Of a stretch of DNA of 64,000 nt, positions 55,248-64,000 are shown one piece after another; the stretch's first letter is position 1; each line of letters begins with the position of its first letter. Origin of the DNA: Wenzhouxiangella sp. AB-CW3 (GTDB lineage Bacteria > Pseudomonadota > Gammaproteobacteria > Xanthomonadales > Wenzhouxiangellaceae); NCBI RefSeq assembly GCF_014725735.1, contig NZ_CP061368.1:3549225-3613224 (forward strand), in the 5' to 3' direction. A program made the position numbers and the translations under genes. Under the pieces are notes generated by a model. The model was not told where the DNA came from, did not search any database, and worked only from the letters and a program-made list of their open reading frames with translations.

Positions 55248-56494
55248 GGCGTTTCTCCTCTGATGATTCTTGCTCGCTGTCGGTCGCGCAGCACCACATC
55301 CGGGCCCACGGCCGCAACCTGTTCTCCGGCGCGTACGCCGGCGCTGATCATGATCTCGTTGTCGCGCTGCTCCGCCACCTGCACACCGCGGCGCTCGAGC
55401 CGTCCGTCGGTCACCACGTACACCACGTTGCGACCCTCCTCGCGATGCACCACGCTGGCTGGCAGAAGCACACCCGAAGCCGGTTGCGGCGTCGAGTCCT
55501 GACTGACCCGGTCGGGTTCCAGGAAACGGACCCGAACCCCCATTTCGGGCAGAATGCGGGCATCGGTTTCCTCGAAACCCACCCGCACCCGAACTGTGGC
55601 TCGCTGCCGGTCGGCCGTGGGCACCACGGCAATGACACGGGCCGGGATCTCCCAGTTGGGGTAGGCGTCCAGTATGGCAGTGGCCGGCTGCTTGGGCGAT
55701 ACGCGCTGGATATAGGCCTCGTTGACATCGACCTCGATTTCCAGCGAGCCCATGTCGACAATAGTGCAGATGCCGGTACGGGTATGACCGCCACCGGCCG
55801 AAATCGGCGAGACCATTTCTCCCGGCTGAGCGGCCTTGGCCACCACCACGCCGGAAAATGGCGCACGAATGGTCAGCTCATCGACCCGCTGCTGCTGCAG
55901 CTCCACGGCCAGGCGGGCAATCGCCACATCATCGCGACGTGCCTGCACCTGGGCCTCGAAACGATCGACCAGCGTTTCGGCTTCATCCACATCGGACTGG
56001 CTGGCCAAATCGCGCTGACGCAACTCCTTGCGACGACTCAATGTACGCCGGGCATCGGCAAGGGAAACCTCGAGTTCTCGAACGGCACTTTCAGCCGCGC
56101 GCAGACGTGCTTGCGCCAGTGCCAGCTCGGAGCGATCGAGCACATCGTCCAGACGCGCAAGCACCTGGCCGATCTCGACTTCCATACCTTCTTCCACCAG
56201 CACTTCTTCGATCTTGCCGGTGACCTTGGCCGACACCGTCGCCTGACGGCGCGCAACGACATAGCCCGAGGCATCCAGCACCGCGCTGCGCCGGGCCTGA
56301 TTGCCACTACTGACCTGTCTTGGCTCGACAACTTCGACCTCGGCCACGCCCGGCGAACTCCACCACCAGAGGCTCGAACCGATGGCCAGGACCGCAGCGA
56401 TGGCCGCCGCAAGCCACAGCCAGTGCCTGGAGGCAAGCTGGCTTTCAGGCTCGCGAATGCGCAGCCGATCTATGCGTTCATCACCATGTGCCAT
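55244..56494 (-). CDS. Periplasmic adaptor (HlyD/MacA type) of the ABC exporter
   Basis: A ~417-residue membrane-fusion protein. One N-terminal membrane helix (HWLWLAAAIAAVLAIGSS), a lipoyl/barrel-sandwich domain (SAKVTGKIEEVLVEEGMEVE, GQVLARLDD), a coiled-coil alpha-hairpin (~110-190) and a beta-barrel end with AGVRAGEQVAAVGPDVVL. ATG 56494 is preferred; 56530 adds 12 residues unlike the family. First gene of the MacAB-like operon: adaptor, ATPase, permease, permease. Confidence 0.93.
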   Translation of the reverse strand: MAHGDERIDRLRIREPESQLASRHWLWLAAAIAAVLAIGSSLWWWSSPGVAEVEVVEPRQVSSGNQARRSAVLDASGYVVARRQATVSAKVTGKIEEVLVEEGMEVEIGQVLARLDDVLDRSELALAQARLRAAESAVRELEVSLADARRTLSRRKELRQRDLASQSDVDEAETLVDRFEAQVQARRDDVAIARLAVELQQQRVDELTIRAPFSGVVVAKAAQPGEMVSPISAGGGHTRTGICTIVDMGSLEIEVDVNEAYIQRVSPKQPATAILDAYPNWEIPARVIAVVPTADRQRATVRVRVGFEETDARILPEMGVRVRFLEPDRVSQDSTPQPASGVLLPASVVHREEGRNVVYVVTDGRLERRGVQVAEQRDNEIMISAGVRAGEQVAAVGPDVVLRDRQRARIIRGETP

Positions 56495-56631
56495 CGTGTT
56501 CAATCTCCCTTGGGCGCTTACACCAGCCAAGCCGGACCGGCTTCCACAGCTTGCAATCTAGTCCAACCGTTGACCCAATGACAGTGTCATTTGTCACATC
56601 ATTCTGAACCTGTCACACCAGACCCGACCCA

Positions 56632-57021
56632 TCACCGCGCCTCGCGGCCCCGCTCGACCTGATCGGTCAAGCGCGCAACAGCAATCTCAAGGCGCTTGGT
56701 TTCCCGCACCATCGAGGCGCGGTGCATCTCCATCCAGATCCAGAGTTTCGTTGCAACCTGCGCCAGTAGCACCACGATCAGGATCACGCCCCAGTAGACC
56801 AGATCTTCGGCACTCGACGCGGTGAAGAACCGAAAACCGGACCATAGAATCAGCGCAGTCAGCGCCAGGGCAATGACAGTAGTCAGATAGACATAACGTT
56901 TCAATCCGCCTCGGTAGGCAGGTTTGAGCCGATCCAGAAGGCTGTCGCGTTCGGCCAGGATCTCGTCGATCCGGTCAGTGTCTTGTTCCAGTTCACGCTT
57001 GATTCGTTCATCGATATTCAT
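56632..57021 (-). CDS. DUF6768-like membrane protein coupled to ECF sigma
   Basis: A ~129-residue protein with an acidic helical N-terminus (NIDERIKRELEQDTDRIDEI), two membrane helices (about 44-62 and 73-95) and a C-terminal WIWMEMHRASMVRETKRLEI motif that matches DUF6768. Start 57021 is chosen because an AAGGAG site lies 6 bp before it; earlier ATGs are in the same run of MMM. The gene overlaps the end of the upstream ECF sigma gene by 14 bp, so it may be its membrane partner or a regulator. Confidence 0.82.
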   Translation of the reverse strand: MNIDERIKRELEQDTDRIDEILAERDSLLDRLKPAYRGGLKRYVYLTTVIALALTALILWSGFRFFTASSAEDLVYWGVILIVVLLAQVATKLWIWMEMHRASMVRETKRLEIAVARLTDQVERGREAR

Positions 57022-57544
57022 CATCATCTCCTTCTTCTGCCAATGCTCGCAGTTGATTGCGTGCACGATTTAGCCGTGACTTTACCGTTCCGGCCGGAAT
57101 TTCCAACACGGCGGCCATTTCGGCAATTTTCATCCCGTCCAGATAGAACAGGTGCAGCGCCTGACGCTCCAGCTCGGGCAACTCCGCGATCCACTCGGCC
57201 AGGGCCCGGCCCTGCTGGACCCGATCATCGGCTGGTGCGGCGATTTCCTGCTGATCGAGCGGCACATGCGAGTCCCGCCGGGCCTTGAGGCGATCGAGCA
57301 CCTGCCAGCGCACGGCCCGAAATACCCAGCTTCTGAATGCACGCGGGTCATCGAGACGCCGAAGTCGGCGGGAAATACCGAACCAGGCCTCCTGCACCGC
57401 ATCGCGGGCCAGCTCCCGGTCGCGGGACAGACCAGTAGCAAAGCGCAGCAGGGAGTCGTGATAGCGATGGAACAGGAACTCGAAAGCCCGCTCATTGCCA
57501 TCTTGTGCAGCCAGCACCATCAGATCCTCCTCAGGCTGTTTCAT
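57008..57544 (-). CDS. ECF-type RNA polymerase sigma factor
   Basis: A 178-residue sigma factor. The sigma2 domain (about 25-90) has AFRSWVFRAVRWQVLDRLKA, and the sigma4 helix-turn-helix near the C-terminus (MKIAEMAAVLEIPAGTVKSR) is intact. It is followed with overlap by the DUF6768-like membrane protein, the sort of pair in which the membrane protein may hold the sigma factor; no zinc-binding anti-sigma motif is seen. Separate from, and not closely similar to, the sigma factor at 9.7 kb. Confidence 0.93.
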   Translation of the reverse strand: MKQPEEDLMVLAAQDGNERAFEFLFHRYHDSLLRFATGLSRDRELARDAVQEAWFGISRRLRRLDDPRAFRSWVFRAVRWQVLDRLKARRDSHVPLDQQEIAAPADDRVQQGRALAEWIAELPELERQALHLFYLDGMKIAEMAAVLEIPAGTVKSRLNRARNQLRALAEEGDDDEYR

Positions 57545-57673
57545 TCAATTACTCCCTGGTTTGCCTGAAAGACGAGTGTGGCGGATAAAAGGTTCATTCA
57601 GCACGTGGCAAGTGCGACAAGAGGGGCAAAGCACCGAACCCCTATAAGAAAAATACTGAATCGTGGCAGTCGA

Positions 57674-60172
57674 TCAGGAACTCTCGAGCTGCTGTACCAA
57701 GGCATCAATATCGACCGGCCGTGAGAACAGATAGCCCTGGGCCAGCCGCAGTCCCATGCCGCGAAGCAATTCGACCTGCTGCTCGTTTTCCACCCCCTCG
57801 GCGACCACCTTCATGTCCAGACGCTGGGCAAGCTGCAGAATGAACTCGACCAGTGCATGATCCACTGGACTGTCGATCACGCGTTGAATGAAAGTGCGGT
57901 CGATCTTGATCGTGCTGAAGCGGACCTGTCGCAGCAGGTCCAGCGATGCATAGCCGGTACCGAAGTCGTCAATGGCGACGGGAAAGCCCTGCTGCTCCAG
58001 CTCGCCAACCACCTCCAGGCTGTTGGTGAGCAGGCTCTCGGTTACTTCGAAACACAGCTCGCCCGCCTCCAGGTCATGTTCACTGGCAACGCTGCCCACC
58101 CACTGCGTGGGATCACCCAGGCGGAACTCGGCTGCCGAGATATTGACGCATACTGCCGTGGGGGCCTTCGCACCCAGTCGCTGCTTCATGGTCACGTAGT
58201 CCCGGCAGGCCCGATCCACCACCCACCTTCCTATATCGACGATGGCGCCGTTCTCCTCGGCGATGGGAATGAACCGATCAGGCCCCAGAAGCCCCAGGCG
58301 TGGATGCTGCCATCGCAACAGGGCCTCCACTGCAACCACACGATCCTTACTCAGATCGACAATCGGCTGGTAATGCAACACCAGCTCGTCGTTCTCGGCG
58401 GCCGCCCACAGCTCGTTCTCCAGGTGCAGGCGCTGTTCTTCATGAGCATCGTGTTCCGGATCGAATATATGCCATTGACCGCCGCCGCGTCGCTTGGCCA
58501 CGTACATGGCAATATCAGCGAACCGCAACAGATCGGCCGGGCTTTCACTGTCGCCGGAAATCGCGATCCCGATACTGGCAGAAACCTTCGACTTGAAGCG
58601 ATTGAGTTCGAACCCGGCTCGCAACGCTTCAATGATCCGATCTGCCAGCGTGATTCCATCGGCATCGTACTGCACGTTCTCGACAATCAGTCCGAACTCA
58701 TCTCCACCGAGCCGGGCAATCGTATCCACCTCGCGAACGGCCTGTTTGATACGCTTCGCCGCCTCGCGCAACATGCGGTCGCCGGAAACATGCCCGAGAC
58801 TGTCATTGATTACCTTGAAGCGGTCCAGGTCAATAAAGAGCAGGGCCAGATTCTGCCCATCACGTCGTCCACGACGCAGGGCAACCTCCAGCCGGTCCAT
58901 GAACAGGAACCGGTTCGGCAGACCCGTCAGCGCATCGTAGTGAGCTTGCCGACGAAGCTGCTCCTCGGCACGCTTGCGGTCGGTAATGTCCACGCAAGTA
59001 CCCACGTGGCCCGCCAGCCGCCCCCCCGCCAGCATGACCGGGGCTCCATGAATAAGGACGTTGCGGTAACCGCCGCCACCGTCAGTCAAACGGATCTCCC
59101 GCGTGGTGGTTTCGCCCTGCTCGCGCCGCAGACGATCCTCGGGAATCGCCTTCCGGTCTTCAGCCAGGATGAACTGATCGATGGACTGCCCGGACACATT
59201 CAGGTCCGCCGCGACCCCCATCATCTCGCGCATGGCGGGGTTGATGTAGACAATGCGTCCCTCGGGGTCGATATGCCACATACCGACCTCGGGCTGATCG
59301 ACCAGTGCGCGATACCGTTGCTCGCTCTCGCGCAATGCTTTTTCATCGCGTTCGGCCTTGCGCGTCAGATACCAGCCCAGAACACTGAGGCCAACAATCA
59401 GCAGTAGCGACAAAACCACCATGCTGATGGCGACCAGACGGGTCAGTTGATGAGCCAGCCGACTGATATGCAGGGAGAAGCGATCTTCAAGAATCGTCAG
59501 CTCTCGATCCAGCTCAAGCAGCTGCTCGATGACCGACTGAATCGCCGCTGCTTCCGTACCCTGCTCGTCGACAACAGAGCGCAGGGCCTGAGCCGTCTGC
59601 TCCACCTGCTCGATTCGCCACTCTGCTTCAACCCATACCTGTACCGCGCGTTCGAACTCCTGAAGGTGAGTGGCATGGCGGAACATCCGGATCATCAGGT
59701 CGATATCTTCGGGATGGTTCCGGCCGGCAAGGAACCCTTCCCTGGCGGCCTCGATGTCCGGCCGGTCCGCCTCCAGTGCAATCCTGGCTCGCTGATCGCC
59801 ACGGATGACTTCAAGTGCTTCCCGGTAGTGTTCGAAGGCGACGGGTCGGCCACTGGCGGCATATTCAAGCAGCGAGATCACGGCCTGCTTCTGTGCCTTG
59901 GCCCACTGGCTTTCGCCATGGACGTAGGCACGGGCACCGGACAGCGCCTGAAAACCGACATAGCTCAAGCCGACCAGGACCACGATGGCCAGAGAAACGA
60001 CCAGGCACAGCAGGTACAGGCGCGTACGGATACCCGCCCCTCCCGGCCGGGACCGGGCAACAGTTCGAGGCCCCTCTTGTGAGTCTGGCCGCTTTGCCTT
60101 CAAGTCCGATGTCTCCCTGGCCAGGCCCGCAGCGCGGGCCGGCCTGTCCCCATCCGGGTTGATCCTGTCCAC
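57674..60172 (-). CDS. Membrane GGDEF-EAL cyclic-di-GMP enzyme with PAS domain
   Basis: An 832-residue protein. Two membrane helices (about 50-75 and 245-268) enclose a ~170-residue periplasmic helical sensor. Then PAS (about 280-400), GGDEF (LGGDEFGLIVE near residue 489, intact) and EAL (VEALLRWQHPRLG, and DDFGTGYASLDLLRQ, both intact) domains. Both diguanylate cyclase and phosphodiesterase activities are possible. No c-di-GMP effector gene is adjacent. Confidence 0.95.
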   Translation of the reverse strand: MDRINPDGDRPARAAGLARETSDLKAKRPDSQEGPRTVARSRPGGAGIRTRLYLLCLVVSLAIVVLVGLSYVGFQALSGARAYVHGESQWAKAQKQAVISLLEYAASGRPVAFEHYREALEVIRGDQRARIALEADRPDIEAAREGFLAGRNHPEDIDLMIRMFRHATHLQEFERAVQVWVEAEWRIEQVEQTAQALRSVVDEQGTEAAAIQSVIEQLLELDRELTILEDRFSLHISRLAHQLTRLVAISMVVLSLLLIVGLSVLGWYLTRKAERDEKALRESEQRYRALVDQPEVGMWHIDPEGRIVYINPAMREMMGVAADLNVSGQSIDQFILAEDRKAIPEDRLRREQGETTTREIRLTDGGGGYRNVLIHGAPVMLAGGRLAGHVGTCVDITDRKRAEEQLRRQAHYDALTGLPNRFLFMDRLEVALRRGRRDGQNLALLFIDLDRFKVINDSLGHVSGDRMLREAAKRIKQAVREVDTIARLGGDEFGLIVENVQYDADGITLADRIIEALRAGFELNRFKSKVSASIGIAISGDSESPADLLRFADIAMYVAKRRGGGQWHIFDPEHDAHEEQRLHLENELWAAAENDELVLHYQPIVDLSKDRVVAVEALLRWQHPRLGLLGPDRFIPIAEENGAIVDIGRWVVDRACRDYVTMKQRLGAKAPTAVCVNISAAEFRLGDPTQWVGSVASEHDLEAGELCFEVTESLLTNSLEVVGELEQQGFPVAIDDFGTGYASLDLLRQVRFSTIKIDRTFIQRVIDSPVDHALVEFILQLAQRLDMKVVAEGVENEQQVELLRGMGLRLAQGYLFSRPVDIDALVQQLESS

Positions 60173-60221
60173 CGTCCTGATTCAATCCTGGTGAACGCGG
60201 GCACAGCCCGGGTCAGCAGGT

Positions 60222-61631
60222 TTACGGTTGTTCAGAGTCGCGCCGGCTGTCGGCCATGTCATCAAGCCGCTGTCTGATCGCGCTTTCAGGCAGCCACTGG
60301 CCGGCCACCATGACCCCCGCACGGGCCTCGGCAATGGCACCCACATCATCCAGCGGATTGGCCGATGTCAGAATCAGATCGGCGCGCTTGCCTTCGGCGA
60401 CCGAGCCGGCACGGTCCAGTTCATCGAAATGCTCGGCCACCGCCCAGGTACCGGCATGGATCACCTCTGCCGGCGTCATGCCGAGTGCGACCCACAGTGC
60501 CATTTCCCTGTGCGTGGAAAAACCGGGCACGCTGAACAACTGCGGCGAGTCGGTGCCAAGCAGGAACGGCACGCCGGCCTGGTGCAGGCGCTGAAAGGCC
60601 AGACGCCGCAGGGTGACCACCTGGCGGGCGCCAGCCGGATGGCCGATGGTTTCACGCAGACTCGCCAGCGACGCCTCCCAGTTGTCGACCATTTCGGTGG
60701 GCACGTAGCGCGCTTCCGGCGTATCGCGGCGGATCTTTCCGGGCTTCTCGCCGCCGAAAAAGGTTTCCCACAACACCATGGTCGGCACCTGTGCGGTGCC
60801 GTAACGCGCGGTGAGTTCGACCAGATCGTCAAGCCGCTGCAACTGGGCCTGATTGGCCACCGAAGCCACACCCCATAGCGGTGCGATATCGGCGCGCTGG
60901 TCTTCCGGCACCAGTTCCTCGACGTAATTGTCCAGGTGATCGATGGTCACCATGCCGGCGGCCATCGCCGCCTCCAGTCCGACCTCGTCGGGCACATGCC
61001 CGGCCAGCGGCAGTCCATGGGCCTCGGCCGCCTGTCGCAGCGCCTCGAAAGTTTCCGGATCCGGCCCCTCGCCGATCTTGACCAGGTCAAACCCGACTCC
61101 GGCAAATTCCTCGATCAAGCCCGGCGCCTCATCGACCTCTGGCGTGTTGCCCCAGCCCATCGCCGGACTGCCCAGCACCAACCGGGGTCCAAGCAACTGG
61201 CCATCATCGATGGCCTGGCGCACCCGCAACTGTTCTTCATGCCCCTGCATGCCCCGCACCAGGGTGACACCATTGGCCACATAGAGAAACAGCAGATCGC
61301 CCACCAACGCCTCATCCGGCCCGGCAAACGGCAGATGACCGTGCATCTCGGCCAGCCCCGGCATCAGGTAGTGGCCACTGCCATCAATAACCTTTGCATC
61401 CGCGGGTATTTCGACTTCATCCGTGGCGGCGGCCTGATCAATCATCCCATCGACAACGACGACCGTCTGGCCTTCCAGCACCTGGCCGTCGCGGGTGTCG
61501 ACAATGGCCACCTCGCCAAAAACCACCGCCCGGTCCGAAGCCGGTACCGGCGAGCCAACTGCCAGGGCAATGCCAAGAAAGGCTGCCACACCAAGGCGGC
61601 CAGCCAATCCAGTCCGCATCAATCTCGTCAT
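60222..61631 (-). CDS. Exported amidohydrolase
   Basis: A 469-residue metal-dependent hydrolase of the imidazolonepropionase-like/amidohydrolase group. A signal peptide follows ATG 61631 (GLAGRLGVAAFLGIALAVG); upstream ATGs would bury it. Metal-site motifs: YLMPGLAEMHGHLPFAG (HxH), AHGLPLAGHVPDEVG, MVTIDHLDNYVEE and LGTDSPQLFSVPGFSTHREM. Members act on amide or cyclic peptide bonds; the exact substrate is not predictable. Confidence 0.88.
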   Translation of the reverse strand: MTRLMRTGLAGRLGVAAFLGIALAVGSPVPASDRAVVFGEVAIVDTRDGQVLEGQTVVVVDGMIDQAAATDEVEIPADAKVIDGSGHYLMPGLAEMHGHLPFAGPDEALVGDLLFLYVANGVTLVRGMQGHEEQLRVRQAIDDGQLLGPRLVLGSPAMGWGNTPEVDEAPGLIEEFAGVGFDLVKIGEGPDPETFEALRQAAEAHGLPLAGHVPDEVGLEAAMAAGMVTIDHLDNYVEELVPEDQRADIAPLWGVASVANQAQLQRLDDLVELTARYGTAQVPTMVLWETFFGGEKPGKIRRDTPEARYVPTEMVDNWEASLASLRETIGHPAGARQVVTLRRLAFQRLHQAGVPFLLGTDSPQLFSVPGFSTHREMALWVALGMTPAEVIHAGTWAVAEHFDELDRAGSVAEGKRADLILTSANPLDDVGAIAEARAGVMVAGQWLPESAIRQRLDDMADSRRDSEQP

Positions 61632-61909
61632 CGCTGTCTCCTGCATGCCAGAACAACGTTTGAAACTGCCACCAGATGACGGCGCGGTCAAGGGGCTGCC
61701 ATCTGACTCCTGGCCCCGACGCCCCTCCCGGACGGTGCTGTTTTGCATGCCTGGCGCAGCCCCTCAGCGGACTTCCACAGTCACTTCTTCATCCATTCCA
61801 ACTTTGTCGTGAAAGGGCGGGGAGGTATGAGCGGCAGCAAGAACTTGCAATCCCTGCAGACATGTGGTTTGATCGTTTACGGGGCAGGATGAACAGTGGG
61901 AGGAATACC

Positions 61910-63667
61910 ATGACCACCATCTCGCCCCGTGCCTTTTCATCGTTGTGCAAAGCAGCCGCTCGTGCGCTGGCCACGACAGCACGATATGGCCTGATCGCCA
62001 TGCTACTTGGCCTCGTCGCCTGCACCGAGCCACCGCAACCCGACGCCAACGATCGGGCCGACGAGGAGCCTCTGCCGTCAGAAAACGCCCGCCTGGCTGA
62101 AGCCAACGGCAACGGCACCTGCACCGGAACCTACCCCAGTTACTGGCAGGATCCGGCATTTCCGGAGATGTACGCGGCACAGGAAGTCTCCAATCAGCCT
62201 CCGGCCGGCTATGACGGTCCCGTCTTTCGCCTGAGTGATGCCTACCCCCCGCAGCCGGTGGACGAACAGGCCGACCAGCCCTGGCGGGATGAGCGCTTCG
62301 ATGCCATGTTCGAAGTCGACACCGACCCCGACCTGCGGGCGGAACTGGCCGAGGAGTACAGCTGGCTGGTCATGGCCTACATCCAGGAAGGCAACATCGA
62401 CAGTGGCAGCATCACTACCGACTGGGATGTCTGCAACAACGAGGTGCGGCCCTGGTTCCACATACCGTTCCAGACCTACGACGTCATGAGCGGGCGGGAA
62501 TTTACCCATGGCCTGACGCGGGAAGCGCCGGTTGCCTACAGCATGAACACGGCAAGCGATTTGCTTGACGGCACGATGTGGGCGGTGGGCATCTTCAATC
62601 CCACGGCAGCCTACACCCTGGGCACGATCTGGGGGCCGGAAGGGACACCCACCCTGCCCACTGACAATGTTTCCTTTGACGAAGGCGCGGTGATCGGCAA
62701 GCCACTGTTCACTACCCTGTCTGCCGAGCATATGCCGATGCTAGAGAACATGCCGGCCTGGAATGCCAACATCTCCTCGCCGGATTTCTGCAGCTGCAAG
62801 CCTCCGGATGGCGAGTCCCGTTGCACCATGGCCGAGCAGAGCCGGCAATGCCCACGCAGCCAGGAGCGATGGGGGCCAGTCACACTGCTGCAGTTCGACT
62901 TCGCGATAAAGGACTCCCGCGCGCCGGATACGGCATGGGTGTTCGGCACCTTCGTGGCCGACGGCCAGCGCAAGGCCGACAAGGACAACCCGTGGAACCG
63001 AATCTCCCCGCTGGGCGTGATGTGGGGCAACTCCACGCCACCGGAGGGCCAGCTTGCTTCCGGCTACCCGGACGACCCGCGGAAAAACGGCTTTGAGGAC
63101 ATGGTGATCTTCTGGGATACCGTGGACATGCTCAATGCCGACGGCGGGCCCAACCAGTACGCACATCCCGGACACCTGGGCTGCAACTCCCGCCTCAACG
63201 GCCCGGCCGACAAGGCGTTCAGCTCATGCATGTCCTGCCACGGCACCGCCTCAGTGGCCGATGAAAACATCAACGTGCCCCCGATTGCCGCACAGTTCGG
63301 TGGCCTGACCTCCGAATGCGCGCTGCAAGACGACGACGGCAACTGGATCGACGCCAGCGGCGCGCAAGCCCATCAGCGCAAGGTCAGCGACGTCACCATC
63401 ACCTATCCGCAGATCGACGCCATCTACTTCGCCAACACGCCCGCGGCCGAACCCTTCAACACCACGGTACAAACCGACAGCGGATCGATCAACCTGCTGC
63501 CCGGTCAGCCGGACTATGGCGACAACAACCGATCCAGCTGGATTTCCCTGGACTACTCACTGCAGGCCTCGATCTCCATCGTGCAGTGGAAACAATGGCA
63601 GCAACACAAGGAGGATCCCCAACCGGCAAGGCTCAACATCCACCATGCCGAACCACCGCGCCGATAA
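61910..63667 (+). CDS. Lipoprotein with one c-type haem motif, unknown function
   Basis: A 585-residue protein. Start 61910 is supported by GGGAGGAA 7 bp upstream and gives a lipoprotein signal ending LLGLVACTE (Cys38 as lipid site). The mature part is Trp/Tyr/Pro-rich without transmembrane segments, has a metal-binding-like stretch (SCKPPDGESRCTMAEQ) and one c-type haem motif, SSCMSCHGTAS (Cys440, Cys443, His444). It looks like a periplasm-facing haem lipoprotein, perhaps an electron-transfer or oxidase-like enzyme; I recognise no named family. No cytochrome c maturation genes are adjacent. Confidence 0.82.
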   Translation: MTTISPRAFSSLCKAAARALATTARYGLIAMLLGLVACTEPPQPDANDRADEEPLPSENARLAEANGNGTCTGTYPSYWQDPAFPEMYAAQEVSNQPPAGYDGPVFRLSDAYPPQPVDEQADQPWRDERFDAMFEVDTDPDLRAELAEEYSWLVMAYIQEGNIDSGSITTDWDVCNNEVRPWFHIPFQTYDVMSGREFTHGLTREAPVAYSMNTASDLLDGTMWAVGIFNPTAAYTLGTIWGPEGTPTLPTDNVSFDEGAVIGKPLFTTLSAEHMPMLENMPAWNANISSPDFCSCKPPDGESRCTMAEQSRQCPRSQERWGPVTLLQFDFAIKDSRAPDTAWVFGTFVADGQRKADKDNPWNRISPLGVMWGNSTPPEGQLASGYPDDPRKNGFEDMVIFWDTVDMLNADGGPNQYAHPGHLGCNSRLNGPADKAFSSCMSCHGTASVADENINVPPIAAQFGGLTSECALQDDDGNWIDASGAQAHQRKVSDVTITYPQIDAIYFANTPAAEPFNTTVQTDSGSINLLPGQPDYGDNNRSSWISLDYSLQASISIVQWKQWQQHKEDPQPARLNIHHAEPPRR

Positions 63668-63958
63668 ACGGCGCGGGCAGTTCATCTACGCAAGCATTCA
63701 GCAAGAATTTTTGCCGCCCTTTCCTTCAGGGCTCGGTCTGGAAAATGCAGTGTCGCCAGTTTTCCTTGCCGGGTCCTGAAGCGGAGGACCGCCTTCCTCG
63801 TACCGGCATGAGAAAAGCGAATGATCACTGGCCATCGAGATCACCAAAGTCGGGACAACTTGCGGGTGGCCATCATATCCGCTTGTTCTGCCCCCTTTAG
63901 CCGCCTCTGTCAAGCTGTCCATTCTGCAGCATCGCAAGGCCCGCGATATACTCCACCC
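63668..63958. other. Intergenic region with no recognised feature
   Basis: About 290 bp between the haem lipoprotein and the start at 63959; no gene or structured RNA recognised. Confidence 0.5.
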
Positions 63959-64000
63959 ATGAACGCTTCGAGCGACATTGACAAGATTCGCGATTGCCTC
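63959..64000 (+). CDS. Start of a further gene, cut by window end
   Basis: The ATG at 63959 opens a reading frame that begins MNASSDIDKIRDCL and runs to the window edge. Only 14 residues are visible, so neither product nor reality of the gene can be settled. Confidence 0.35.
   Translation, partial: MNASSDIDKIRDCL

Overview
The window looks like a high-GC gammaproteobacterial chromosome, probably close to the Xanthomonadales/Chromatiales boundary (a Wenzhouxiangella-like, peptide-degrading heterotroph). That placement is inferred from gene content: a homodimeric AceE, secreted M19, P1, S9 and S1 peptidases, an alpha-lytic-type protease, DUF885 and heptanucleotide repeats. No rRNA, tRNA, CRISPR array, prophage or intact transposase was recognised.

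Layout. 1-9.4 kb: a DUF885 lipoprotein cut by the window edge, an SLC13 permease with two RCK_C domains, and the pyruvate dehydrogenase operon on the minus strand (aceE, aceF, a membrane-anchored retropepsin-like protease, lpdA). 9.6-14.0 kb: an accessory operon of ECF sigma factor, Ser/Thr kinase with TPRs, a soluble protein and a Cys-rich protein with a leader-like N-terminus; a terminator lies before the last gene. 14.0-18.4 kb: small membrane and regulatory proteins, a frameshifted secreted protein, a palindromic element, and an hspQ gene whose conserved Trp codon is TGA. 18.4-25.8 kb: M19 dipeptidase, P1 peptidase, then a three-gene cluster of HDAC-like deacetylase, a 669-aa protein with a possible Cys/His/Asn triad, and an ATP-grasp ligase. 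26-31 kb: malic enzyme-PTA fusion, class I aldolase and pyruvate kinase. 31.4-43.2 kb: a five-PAS hybrid kinase, S9 peptidase, YghU, DUF2339 protein and a two-component pair. 43.2-48.7 kb: MetY, a PadR/HAAS membrane pair, an S1 protease and small membrane proteins. 48.7-52.2 kb: an alpha/beta hydrolase and a serine beta-lactamase-like hydrolase, flanked on both sides by related palindromic repeats. 52.2-57.5 kb: a MacAB-type ABC exporter operon with two permeases, and an ECF sigma/DUF6768 pair. 57.7-64 kb: a GGDEF-EAL protein, an exported amidohydrolase, a lipoprotein with one CxxCH haem motif, and the start of another gene.

How it fits together. Pyruvate kinase, malic enzyme and aldolase feed the pyruvate dehydrogenase complex. 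The many exported hydrolases suggest growth on peptides. The most interesting candidates are the ATP-grasp/triad/HDAC cluster, the sigma-kinase-Cys-rich-protein operon, and a family of nested palindromes beginning ATTAACCCGGC. These palindromes share a 56-nt core, supply a gene's stop codon and lie beside a damaged gene. Two reading-frame lesions (hspQ and the 16.6-17.7 kb secreted protein) flank one such element.
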